Of a stretch of DNA of 64,000 nucleotides, positions 25,594 through 33,182 are shown piece by piece. This stretch comes from Synechococcus sp. MU1643 (GTDB lineage Bacteria; Cyanobacteriota; Cyanobacteriia; PCC-6307; Cyanobiaceae): the NCBI RefSeq assembly GCF_020514095.1, contig NZ_VTKY01000006.1, forward strand, positions 53,467 to 117,466, in the 5' to 3' direction. Numbering within the stretch: position 1 is the first letter of the stretch; each line of letters opens with the position of its first letter. The notes beneath the pieces are model-generated. The model saw only the letters and a program-made list of their open reading frames with translations, ran no database searches and was not told where the DNA came from. A program made the translations under genes and the position numbers.

Positions 25594-26295
25594 TCAACGC
25601 AGGCAGTAATCCAATTTGAGGGTGAGGCTCTGACTTGGCTTGGGAGCCTCCGCAGGCTTGAAGCTTTCCTCCCCCATGCGTGCAGCCATCGCCATGGGCC
25701 GATAGGTCGATCCACGCTGGTCAATTAGCAACAACTCCACCTTGCGCAGGCCGAGAGCCCGAGCTGTGGCCTGGGCGCGACGTTGCCCCGTCTCGAGAGC
25801 TTGTTTCAGCAACTGATCCGCCAATGAGGCGCGGCTATCGCTCGACGCCAAGGATGTCATTCCCTGCAGTCGAACCCCCGGCAAACGACCTGCGGCCTGG
25901 ATCAGCGCGTCGTAATGGTCACGGCTCACCTCGCCCGTGATGGTGGTGCTCGCCCGCTCCAGCCGTGGTCCCGACGTGCCTCGCCCAACGGAGTAGCTGC
26001 GGGGTGCAGGGATCGTGAGCCGGCCTATCGCCAGGGGCTGAATGACCTGACGCGCCTCTGCCAACCGGGCGTTAAGGGCGCTCGTCGCAGCGTCCTTACT
26101 GGCATGTTCAGCGTCGAGCCCGAGCGAAAAGCGAAAACGATCACTGCGGCTGGTGCCACGCTCATTCACCTGGATCTGAAGCAGGGTGCCATTGCAAACA
26201 CGCTCTGCAGCCAGCAGCGGGGATGGCGCCAAGACATTGAGCCCGAGCAGAACGGGCGCGACGACCTTCGCAGCGCTCCAGAAACGAGAAGTCAT
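25594..26295 (-). CDS. SIMPL (DUF541) domain exported protein
   Basis: A 233-residue protein with an N-terminal signal sequence (SAAKVVAPVLLGLNVLAP, then SPLLAAERVC) and a SIMPL/DUF541 domain. Typical features are the early VNERGT segment, ALIQAAGRLPGVRLQGMTSL in the middle and RRAQATARALGLR in the latter half. Members are periplasmic or outer-membrane-associated and mostly uncharacterised. I start it at ATG 26295 rather than the upstream frame opening, because the signal peptide begins there. It converges with the BCCT gene (12-nt gap) and lies 75 nt downstream of the carotenoid oxygenase. Confidence 0.8.
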   Translation of the reverse strand: MTSRFWSAAKVVAPVLLGLNVLAPSPLLAAERVCNGTLLQIQVNERGTSRSDRFRFSLGLDAEHASKDAATSALNARLAEARQVIQPLAIGRLTIPAPRSYSVGRGTSGPRLERASTTITGEVSRDHYDALIQAAGRLPGVRLQGMTSLASSDSRASLADQLLKQALETGQRRAQATARALGLRKVELLLIDQRGSTYRPMAMAARMGEESFKPAEAPKPSQSLTLKLDYCLR

Positions 26296-26370
26296 GCCGA
26301 GCCTTCTGTTGGGATCTCCATGCTGGCGAGCTTGGAGCGGCAAACCCTGCTCAACCGTGACCGGCATGTG

Positions 26371-27849
26371 TCAAGCCGTGACTGAACCCGCCGCCCAGCT
26401 CCCATGCAGGCCATGGGGAACAGCCAACGGCAGCTCAAGCACCGCCACCTCCGACAGATCACGGGCGTTGAGGATCACAAGATCGGATGCGGCCCTGGCC
26501 CCGTTCCAGACCAGATCGAGCACCCAGCCGTCGTCCTCTGCCTCAGCACCGAGACGACGCACCATCAACGGCTCACTCACAAAGCCCCTGGGCGCCGCAC
26601 TCCAGGTGTGGGTCTCCCCGGAGTGCAGATCAAGTTTCTGGATGGCCTGCAACGGATCGTTGCCCCTCTCCCGCTCCGCCACCGCCATCCAGGCGAAACG
26701 GGCACTAAGGCCTTGACGCTCGGGGTTAACCATGGCGAACTCACAGGTGCGCTCGCTGATCCGCTCGGTCTGCACCGATTCCCGACTGAGATCGAGGCAA
26801 CAACGGTGCAGGATCCCCTCCGGCACTGTGTCGAAATTCACCTCAGCGAAATCCTCATCAGGTCCGATGGACGGGAAATCGTCGTAGACGATGCTCTCCA
26901 CCACAACGTGATCGCCATCCTCAAAGGCATTGAGGTGATGGAAGACGAAACCGTCGGGAGCTTCGAGGATGCGGGGCTTCTGACCAGCGAAGCGACCGGA
27001 ATCACGGGGAATCAGCCAGAAACGCCCCTTGCCGCCGGGTTGAGATGCCAGGCACTGGGCCGCACCCTTTTCGCCGGTCACAAACGGCAAGGGATTGAAG
27101 GCGATGGCGTTCTGGAGGAACACCGCCCAGTTGGGGGTGATGGCGAAATCGTGAAGGAAGGCGAAGCCGGGGAAGCTGTCGGAACGGTCGTGCAGCAAGG
27201 TGCCGGCCTCCGGGCCATCGGTGGCGAACTCCATCAGACGGATGGTGCTGCGGGGCCCGGTCTTGACCCCGAAGGTGACCATGCAGGGCCGTCCGTTGTG
27301 GCCGGGATCGAAGCGGGGGTGAGCACTGAAGGCCTCGCCCTTTTTCAACACACCATCGAGGCGTGACAGGCCACGGGTCTCCAGGCTGCGGGGATCGAGC
27401 GCATGGGGTTCCGCCGCCTCCCAGAGGGCCAACAGCTGATCACCCAGACGCACCACGTTGGTGTTGGCGATGTTCTTCAAGCGCAGGTCAAAGGCGTTGG
27501 CCAGCCGACCACCCGGCTTCTGACTGCCGAACACGCCTCGGTAGAGAACCTTGCCGGCCTTCTCCTCCGCCAGCCAACCCTCAGTGCGCACAAAACGGTT
27601 GCTGAGGGAGACGCTGCCGTTCTCAAACCGCATCGCCGCGATCATGCCGTCGCCATCGAAGGGGTGATGCACGCGATGCCCATCCCGCTCAAGACGGCCG
27701 GGGCCATTGCGATAGAACGTGCCCTGAAGTTCGGCAGGAACCACACCACGCACCGGCGTCAGCGCCACGTCGGTGAGTTCCTGCTCAACGTTCACAAAGG
27801 CGCTGGCCCAGTCGCTGCGGTCGTAGCTGCGGGCGGGGGCGACGGTCAC
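26371..27849 (-). CDS. Apocarotenoid-15,15'-oxygenase-like carotenoid oxygenase
   Basis: A 492-residue RPE65/carotenoid cleavage dioxygenase. The four expected Fe(II) histidines are visible in context: H177 (SAHPRFDPG), H233 (FLHDFAIT), H304 (FVFHHLNAF) and H482 (VPHGLHGSW). LQGTFYRNGPGRLERDG near residue 41 is the family N-terminal motif. It is most like the retinal-forming ACO/Diox1 of cyanobacteria, which cuts apocarotenals at C15-C15'. No retinal-binding partner is seen in the window. Start GTG 27849. It reads toward the SIMPL gene. Confidence 0.92.
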   Translation of the reverse strand: MTVAPARSYDRSDWASAFVNVEQELTDVALTPVRGVVPAELQGTFYRNGPGRLERDGHRVHHPFDGDGMIAAMRFENGSVSLSNRFVRTEGWLAEEKAGKVLYRGVFGSQKPGGRLANAFDLRLKNIANTNVVRLGDQLLALWEAAEPHALDPRSLETRGLSRLDGVLKKGEAFSAHPRFDPGHNGRPCMVTFGVKTGPRSTIRLMEFATDGPEAGTLLHDRSDSFPGFAFLHDFAITPNWAVFLQNAIAFNPLPFVTGEKGAAQCLASQPGGKGRFWLIPRDSGRFAGQKPRILEAPDGFVFHHLNAFEDGDHVVVESIVYDDFPSIGPDEDFAEVNFDTVPEGILHRCCLDLSRESVQTERISERTCEFAMVNPERQGLSARFAWMAVAERERGNDPLQAIQKLDLHSGETHTWSAAPRGFVSEPLMVRRLGAEAEDDGWVLDLVWNGARAASDLVILNARDLSEVAVLELPLAVPHGLHGSWAAGSVTA

Positions 27850-27909
27850 GGGCGAACGATCAACGTTCGCCCATCCTCTCGTAAAGGACTGTGAAGCGCG
27901 GAGCCGAGC

Positions 27910-28518
27910 TCAGCTGGCACCAGCCTGTTCCAGCACCCCTTTGCTGCTGGGTATGGCGCCGGCCCGGCGTGGATCCACCTCCGTGGCCATGCGCAGGGCC
28001 CGGGCAAAAGCTTTGAAGCAGGCTTCAACGATGTGGTGGGAGTTGGCCCCATCCAGCTGACGGATGTGGAGGGTCAGCCCGCTGTTGTTGACCACCGCCA
28101 CGAAGAACTCCTTCACGAGCTCGGTGTCGTAGGTGCCGATCTTCTGGCTGTGGATCGCAAGGCTGTAGCTGAGGTGGGGGCGACCGGAACAATCCAGGGC
28201 CACCTGAACCAAGGCCTCATCCAGCGGTGCCACGAAGTGACCGAAGCGGTGGATGCCGCGCCGATCCCCCAGGGCCTGGGCCAGGGCCTGCCCCACAGCA
28301 ATGCCCACGTCCTCATTGGTGTGGTGATCGTCGATGTGGGTGTCTCCCACCGCATTGATCTCCAGATCGATCAGGCCATGGCTGCTGATCTGATGAAGCA
28401 TGTGGTCGAGAAACGGCACACCGGTACTGGCCTGACACTGGCCGGAACCGTCCAGATCCAGACGCACCTTCACATCGGTTTCACCAGTGACCCGATGGAT
28501 CGTTCCCTGACGTGCCAT
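27910..28518 (-). CDS. hisB: Imidazoleglycerol-phosphate dehydratase
   Basis: A 202-residue monofunctional HisB acting in histidine synthesis (IGP to imidazole-acetol phosphate). The two metal-binding HHTNED-type repeats are present: [12 protein letters not shown] in the first half and [14 protein letters not shown] in the second. [14 protein letters not shown] and [15 protein letters not shown] are also conserved. I start it at ATG 28518 ([13 protein letters not shown]); the frame upstream overlaps fabI and is not conserved-looking. It is 29 nt downstream of fabI. Confidence 0.96.
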   Translation of the reverse strand: MARQGTIHRVTGETDVKVRLDLDGSGQCQASTGVPFLDHMLHQISSHGLIDLEINAVGDTHIDDHHTNEDVGIAVGQALAQALGDRRGIHRFGHFVAPLDEALVQVALDCSGRPHLSYSLAIHSQKIGTYDTELVKEFFVAVVNNSGLTLHIRQLDGANSHHIVEACFKAFARALRMATEVDPRRAGAIPSSKGVLEQAGAS

Positions 28519-28547
28519 CACCCGACCTTCAGTGCCCTCATCGTGCC

Positions 28548-29330
28548 TCACATTCCGGTGACGCAATAGCCAGCATCCACGTAAATGGTCTGACCGGAGA
28601 TGCCACTGGCCAGATCGCTGAGCAGGAAGGCAGCGGTGCCGCCCACTTCCATCTGGGTGACGGTGCGACGCAGGGGGGCTTTCTCCTCCACGTTGTGGAT
28701 CATCTCGAGGATGCCGCCAATGGCGGAGCTGGCCAGGGTGCGGATCGGGCCGGCGCTGATGGCATTGACGCGCACCTGCTTCTCGGGACCAAGCTCTGCC
28801 GCGAGATAGCGAACGGAGGCCTCCAGAGCCGCTTTGGCAACACCCATCACGTTGTAATTGGGGATGGCCCGCTCAGCGCCGAGGTACGAAAGCGTGATCA
28901 CACCAGCCTTTTCGCTGAACAGCGGCTTGGCATGGGCACAGAGAGGGGCCAGCGAATAAGCACTGATATCTAGGGATCGCGCAAAACCTTCAGCGGTGGT
29001 GGCGCTGTAATCACCAATCAGCTCTTCCTTGCCGGCAAAGGCCAGGCAGTGCACCAGACCATCGAGAACGCCCCACTTCTCCTTGATCTCCCCAAAGACC
29101 TCAGCCATCTGGTCGGCATCCTGCACATTCAAAGGCAGGAAGAGGCTGGGCTCCAGGGGAGCGGTGAGTTCGCGCACCTTGGCCTCAAAGCGGCCTTTGT
29201 CATCAGGCAGGTAAGTGATGCCAAGTTCAGCACCGGCCGCCTTCAGCTGCTGAGCAATGCCCCAAGCGATCGAACGGTTGTTGGCGATGCCGGTGACGAG
29301 AATCTTCTTGCCGGTGAGATCAAGCAGCAT
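28548..29330 (-). CDS. fabI: Enoyl-[acyl-carrier-protein] reductase (NADH)
   Basis: A 260-residue FabI of the SDR superfamily that reduces trans-2-enoyl-ACP in fatty-acid elongation. The FabI cofactor loop [13 protein letters not shown] follows [10 protein letters not shown]. The catalytic pair is in [20 protein letters not shown] (Tyr and Lys six residues apart, YNVMGVAK). The C-terminal segment [18 protein letters not shown] is the substrate loop. The real start is ATG 29330 (MLLDLTGKK); the 82 upstream codons are a shadow of the divergent photolyase-half gene region. The 82-nt divergent gap to that gene probably holds both promoters. Confidence 0.97.
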   Translation of the reverse strand: MLLDLTGKKILVTGIANNRSIAWGIAQQLKAAGAELGITYLPDDKGRFEAKVRELTAPLEPSLFLPLNVQDADQMAEVFGEIKEKWGVLDGLVHCLAFAGKEELIGDYSATTAEGFARSLDISAYSLAPLCAHAKPLFSEKAGVITLSYLGAERAIPNYNVMGVAKAALEASVRYLAAELGPEKQVRVNAISAGPIRTLASSAIGGILEMIHNVEEKAPLRRTVTQMEVGGTAAFLLSDLASGISGQTIYVDAGYCVTGM

Positions 29331-29412
29331 CGGGACAGACCGGGACGGATGAATTCGCGCGATTCTCCCCCATCCCCCGCCAAGATCACCGCTCGTTTGC
29401 TGACAACGACCG

Positions 29413-30324
29413 GTGCCCAGCGCTGCGTCACCCCCGATCAACGGCGATCTGCCGAGGCAATTCGCGTCCCGCGATGCCTTAAACACCCTGTTGGCGCAAG
29501 AGTTCCCGGAAGCGGAAGGGGAGCTCAGCCCGATCCGCGGTGGGCGTGAGCCAGCCGAAAACAAGCTGCGGCGCATCGACGCCAGGCGTTACGCCAAGAG
29601 CCGCAACCACCTCAAGGGCGCGGTCACCGGACTGTCGCCCTACATCCGCCACGGCGTTCTAACGCTTGCTGAGGTACGTGATTCAGTGTTTGCACGGATC
29701 CGCAACCGCGATGAGGGCGGAAAGCTGATCAATGAACTCGGCTGGCGCGACTTCTGGCAACGGATGTGGCTCGATTTGGGCGACGGCATCAACGACGATC
29801 AGGAACCGTTCAAGACAGGCCATGACGCCCGGGCCTATGCCCAGGAGCTACCGGCCGATGTGCGCGCAGGGACCACGGGGCTGGCCTGCATGGATGGCTT
29901 CCGCGATCAACTGGTGACCACCGGCTGGCTGCACAACCATGCCCGGATGTGGATGGCCGCCTGGCTCGTGCACTGGCGCCGAGTGCATTGGAAGGTCGGT
30001 GCCGACTGGTTTCTGGAGCACCTGCTGGATGGCGATCCGGCCAGCAACCACCTGAGCTGGCAGTGGGTGGCCAGCACCTTCAGCCACAAGCCCTATTTCT
30101 TCAACCGCGGCAACCTCGAGCGCTACAGCGATGGGAGGTACTGCGACGGCTGCCCCAATGCCAACTCCTGCCCCTTCGAGGGCAGCTACGACCAACTGGA
30201 GAACCAGCTGTTCGCTCCGATGCCAGCCATCCGAGACAACGGCAACGACCGAAACCAGCAACGCAACCGTCAACGCCGGAACAGCGGGGGTGCCAGTGCC
30301 GCCCTGGCCCGTCCCAAGCGATAA
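29413..30324 (+). CDS. FAD-binding half of a photolyase/cryptochrome, Fe-S type cysteines
   Basis: A 303-residue protein containing only the helical FAD-binding domain of the photolyase/cryptochrome family; the N-terminal Rossmann (antenna) domain is absent. Family motifs: LINELGWRDFWQRMW (~105-119), DGFRDQLVTTGWLHNHARMW (161-180), GADWFLEHLLDGDPASNHLS (196-215) and WQWVASTFSHKPYFFN (216-231). It has exactly four cysteines, C159, C244, C247 and C253. YCDGCPNANSCPFEGSYD resembles the YC..C...CPFN.LYWDF cluster motif of Fe-S bacterial cryptochromes/photolyases (PhrB/CryB), and C159 sits where their first ligand lies. The start is GTG 29413. A separate N-domain-like ORF follows after 14 nt. Confidence 0.85.
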   Translation: MPSAASPPINGDLPRQFASRDALNTLLAQEFPEAEGELSPIRGGREPAENKLRRIDARRYAKSRNHLKGAVTGLSPYIRHGVLTLAEVRDSVFARIRNRDEGGKLINELGWRDFWQRMWLDLGDGINDDQEPFKTGHDARAYAQELPADVRAGTTGLACMDGFRDQLVTTGWLHNHARMWMAAWLVHWRRVHWKVGADWFLEHLLDGDPASNHLSWQWVASTFSHKPYFFNRGNLERYSDGRYCDGCPNANSCPFEGSYDQLENQLFAPMPAIRDNGNDRNQQRNRQRRNSGGASAALARPKR

Positions 30325-30338
30325 GCAGGAGATCCTCC

Positions 30339-30779
30339 ATGACGTTTCAACGCCCCATCCTCTGGATTCACGAGGAGGCTCTTGGTGCTAACAACCCAGC
30401 ACTGCAGGCCTGGCCTGATGCCCCAGCGGTGTTCGTGTTCGACACCCGCTGGATCCAAAACGCACGAATCAGCCGCAAACGGCTTGGTTTCCTCTACGAA
30501 AACGCCCTCGACCTTCCCCTCACCTTGCGCAAGGGGGATGTGGCTGCTGAGGTGCTGGCCTTTGCCCGTCGCCATCAGGCCGATGGTGTGATCAGCAGCA
30601 GCATGGTGGATCCACGCCTGGAGCGGATCGGCGAAGCCATCGATGCAGAGCTGCCGCTTGAACTGCTGGATCCCGAACCGTTCGTGGAGCTTCCGCGGCC
30701 ACCCCGGCTGGGGCGATTCAGCCGCTATTGGCGCGAAGCCGAAGCTGTGGCGTGGGAGGGCTACTCACCAGCCCGTTGA
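30339..30779 (+). CDS. Stand-alone photolyase N-terminal (Rossmann) domain-like protein
   Basis: A 146-residue protein read from ATG 30339 with an AGGAGA ribosome site at 30327-30332; the frame is open upstream but only as a shadow of the previous gene. The sequence ILWIHEEALGANNPALQA, then APAVFVFDTRWIQ and KRLGFLYENALDLPLTLRKG, then EVLAFARRHQADGVISSS, follows strand by strand the photolyase N-domain (LVWFRRDLRL.DNPAL, PVFVLD, FL.ESL..L...L). The usual RRDLRL is changed to HEEALG. With the preceding FAD-domain gene it could form a two-subunit photolyase/cryptochrome. Its last 19 nt overlap the convergent lipoprotein gene. Confidence 0.75.
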   Translation: MTFQRPILWIHEEALGANNPALQAWPDAPAVFVFDTRWIQNARISRKRLGFLYENALDLPLTLRKGDVAAEVLAFARRHQADGVISSSMVDPRLERIGEAIDAELPLELLDPEPFVELPRPPRLGRFSRYWREAEAVAWEGYSPAR

Positions 30780-31279
30780 TCCCTCAGCAGCTGCCGGGCC
30801 CGCTTCAATTCCTCCACGGGATTGGTGAGCAGGTCTTCCTCTTCGAGAGAGGGAAGCTGCACAGGCACCACCTGATTGTCGTTCCGGGGCGGCTCAGTCC
30901 ATTGCCAGCGGTCGTCAGGAGCGCGGTCCTGGCACAGAGCTTTGAGCTCCTTTTTCAACAGGCCACGCACATCACGCCGGGCCACGGCATCGAAAAATTC
31001 CTGACGGGCCGCCAGACCGGAACTGAACGGTGTGGATCCATTGCCGTTGAACAGGCGTGCTGGATCCGGCAACCAGCGGGGACGACACACCCCCTGGAAG
31101 CTGGTGTCTGTCTCCAGGTAGATGTGCAACCCGTAGCCATCGGGCTGGTTGACCACGGCCACCCCGTCATGGGGCGAGTAGCGCTGCAGGGGGAACAACC
31201 GCCAGCTGGGCGGCTCCTTCGGCGCAGCGCAAGCCCCGAGCAGCAAGCCAACTCCCCAAAGCAGACGCAGGCGCCGCAT
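30761..31279 (-). CDS. Predicted lipoprotein, unknown function
   Basis: A 172-residue protein with a short basic N-terminus, a hydrophobic stretch and a lipobox (LLWGVGLLLGAC, C17), so it should be lipidated and exported. The mature part is rich in Pro, Arg and acidic residues, has two further cysteines (GVCRP, ALCQD), and ends in a charged helix (EELKRARQLLRDQRAGE). No family was recognised. It is divergent from the thioredoxin-like gene (57 nt) and its 3' end overlaps the photolyase N-domain gene by 19 nt. ATG start at 31279. Confidence 0.75.
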   Translation of the reverse strand: MRRLRLLWGVGLLLGACAAPKEPPSWRLFPLQRYSPHDGVAVVNQPDGYGLHIYLETDTSFQGVCRPRWLPDPARLFNGNGSTPFSSGLAARQEFFDAVARRDVRGLLKKELKALCQDRAPDDRWQWTEPPRNDNQVVPVQLPSLEEEDLLTNPVEELKRARQLLRDQRAGE

Positions 31280-31336
31280 CCATCACCAGCGGAGGTGGCC
31301 ATCCTGAAGCAGATTCGCCGCATCTGCCTGAGCCTT

Positions 31337-31921
31337 ATGGCCCTGACACCATCAACGATGCTGGCGCTCGGCACGGGCCTGCCCAGTTTTGATTTGCCCC
31401 AGGTCACGGGCGGGCAGCTGAACAGCAATTCTCTGGACCACCGACCCGTGCTGCTGATGGTGCTTTGCGCCCATTGCCCGTTTGTGAAGCACGTGGAACC
31501 CGAACTCAAGCGACTGGACAACGATTTCAACGATGCGGTTCAGCTGGTGGGCGTGAGCAGCAACAGCCTGATCACCCACCCCCAGGACGGACCGAAGCAA
31601 CTAGCGGAGCAGGCCAGGCGGCAGGGCTGGGGCTTCCCCTACCTGCTGGATGAGCAACAAACCTTGGCCCGAGCCCTCAGGGCCGCTTGCACGCCGGAGT
31701 TCTACCTGTTCTCAGCCGATGGTGAAGGTCTGCAGAGCCTGCGCTACCGCGGCCAGTTGGACGGCAGCCGGCCCGGCAACAATCAGCCCCTCAACGGCCG
31801 CGACCTGCGGGCCGCCCTCGATGCCGTGCTGACGGGATCACAGGTGAACCCAGTGCAGACCGCCTCGGTGGGCTGCAATGTGAAGTGGAACCCTGAATAC
31901 GAACCGGAGTGGTTCGGCTGA
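31337..31921 (+). CDS. Thioredoxin-fold (AhpC/TSA-like) protein
   Basis: A 194-residue redoxin-type protein. The sequence LGTGLPSFDLPQVTGGQL is the beginning of an AhpC/TSA or TlpA fold. The CXXC is C44-A-H-C47 (LCAHCPFVKH), followed by the cis-Pro region ACTPEFYLFSADG near residue 117. Such single-domain proteins act as peroxiredoxin-like or disulfide reductants; no signal peptide is seen from ATG 31337. The open frame extends far upstream, overlapping the lipoprotein gene on the other strand, and I exclude that part. The DegT gene follows after 19 nt. Confidence 0.85.
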   Translation: MALTPSTMLALGTGLPSFDLPQVTGGQLNSNSLDHRPVLLMVLCAHCPFVKHVEPELKRLDNDFNDAVQLVGVSSNSLITHPQDGPKQLAEQARRQGWGFPYLLDEQQTLARALRAACTPEFYLFSADGEGLQSLRYRGQLDGSRPGNNQPLNGRDLRAALDAVLTGSQVNPVQTASVGCNVKWNPEYEPEWFG

Positions 31922-31940
31922 GCCACTTAAGCTTTGCTTT

Positions 31941-33182
31941 ATGCAGGTACCTCCCTTCAGCCTCAGCCAGCAGATCGATGATCTCGGTGTAGACCTCGAA
32001 GAGGCGGTGCTCGAGGTGGTGCGCAGTGGCCAGTACATCGGTGGACCGCAAATCCAACGCTTCGAGAGGGCCTTCGCCACGAGCGTTGGCTGCGAGCACG
32101 CTGTGGGCTGCAACAGCGGCACCGATGCGTTGATCCTTGCCCTGCGTGGCCTGGGAATCGGGGCAGGGGATGAGGTGATCACTGCCTCCTTCAGTTTTTT
32201 CGCCACCGCTGAGGCCATCAGCGCCGTCGGCGCCACGCCTGTGTTCGTGGATGTCGACCCAAGCACTTACCTGATCGATTTCGATCAGATCGAAGCCGCG
32301 ATCACCCCCGCCACCAAGGCTCTGATGCCGGTGCACCTGTTCGGGCGTGCAGTCAACATGACCCGAGTGATGGCCATTGCCGAGCATAATCAGCTCAAGG
32401 TGATCGAAGACTGCGCCCAAGCGACGGGAGCCCGTTGGCAAGGGCAGGCGGTGGGAAGCTTCGGTAATGCGGGCTGCTTCAGCTTCTTCCCCACCAAGAA
32501 CCTCGGCGCCGCAGGAGACGGTGGTGCCATCACCACCAGCGATGCCCAACTGGCCCAGATCATGCGTGAGCTGGCCGTTCACGGCATGCCCGAGCGCTAC
32601 CTCCACACCAGCCTTGGCTACAACAGCCGCCTGGATGCGATCCAGGCCGCAGTGCTGAACGTGAAGCTGCCAAAGCTGGAGGCATGGATCAGCAAACGAG
32701 GCGCCATCGCTGAGCGTTATCTGGATGCCCTCGGGGATCTCGATGGCATCACCTTGCCGACGGCCGAGGACGGCCACAGCTGGAACCAATTTGTGGTTCG
32801 CATCGGCAGTTGCCCCAATGACCAGCTGCTCTGCCACGCAAGCTGCATTCCCTCCAGCACCAGTGCACGCCACGGGATCCCTGAAAGCTGCTGCCGCGAC
32901 TGGTTCAAGCAGACCCTGCAGGAGCGTGGGGTGAACACGATCATTTACTACCCGATTCCGATTCACCGCCAGCCGGCCTATGCCCATCTGGGCTTGAAAC
33001 AGGGTTCATTACCTGTGACGGAACAGCTCTGCGGCCAGGTGCTGAGCCTGCCGATCTTCCCTGAGTTAAGTGAAGAGCAGCAACAGTCTGTGATCGACAC
33101 GGTGCGCCATTTGCTGACATCCAATGTGCCCGCCCAATTTCGTCGTGGCGACGAAGGCGATCAAGACCGGATGGTGGCGTAA
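31941..33182 (+). CDS. DegT/DnrJ/EryC1/StrS family aminotransferase with Cys-rich insertion
   Basis: A 413-residue PLP enzyme of the sugar aminotransferase (VioA/QdtB/WecE-like) family. The PLP lysine is K186 in FFPTKNLGAAGDGGA. GCNSGTDALILALRGLG (57-73) and EDCAQATGARWQG (156-168) are cofactor-binding segments. Residues ~289-324 (from GSCPNDQLLCHASC to SCCRDW) look like an insertion of about 25-30 residues before the usual LQERGVNTIIYYPIPIH segment. It carries C291, C298, C302, C317 and C318. Likely product: an amino-deoxysugar nucleotide for surface glycans. The 3' end overlaps phr by 22 nt. Confidence 0.9.
   Translation: MQVPPFSLSQQIDDLGVDLEEAVLEVVRSGQYIGGPQIQRFERAFATSVGCEHAVGCNSGTDALILALRGLGIGAGDEVITASFSFFATAEAISAVGATPVFVDVDPSTYLIDFDQIEAAITPATKALMPVHLFGRAVNMTRVMAIAEHNQLKVIEDCAQATGARWQGQAVGSFGNAGCFSFFPTKNLGAAGDGGAITTSDAQLAQIMRELAVHGMPERYLHTSLGYNSRLDAIQAAVLNVKLPKLEAWISKRGAIAERYLDALGDLDGITLPTAEDGHSWNQFVVRIGSCPNDQLLCHASCIPSSTSARHGIPESCCRDWFKQTLQERGVNTIIYYPIPIHRQPAYAHLGLKQGSLPVTEQLCGQVLSLPIFPELSEEQQQSVIDTVRHLLTSNVPAQFRRGDEGDQDRMVA

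Noticed and set aside
29413..30324. The FAD-domain gene as a truncated, dead photolyase
   Set aside because: All FAD-domain motifs and four Fe-S type cysteines are intact, the frame is clean, and the missing domain seems to be supplied by the next ORF with its own ribosome site.
31791..32987. 398-codon minus-strand ORF opposite the DegT aminotransferase
   Set aside because: Shadow of a complete PLP enzyme; no motif, no ribosome site, overlaps two real genes.
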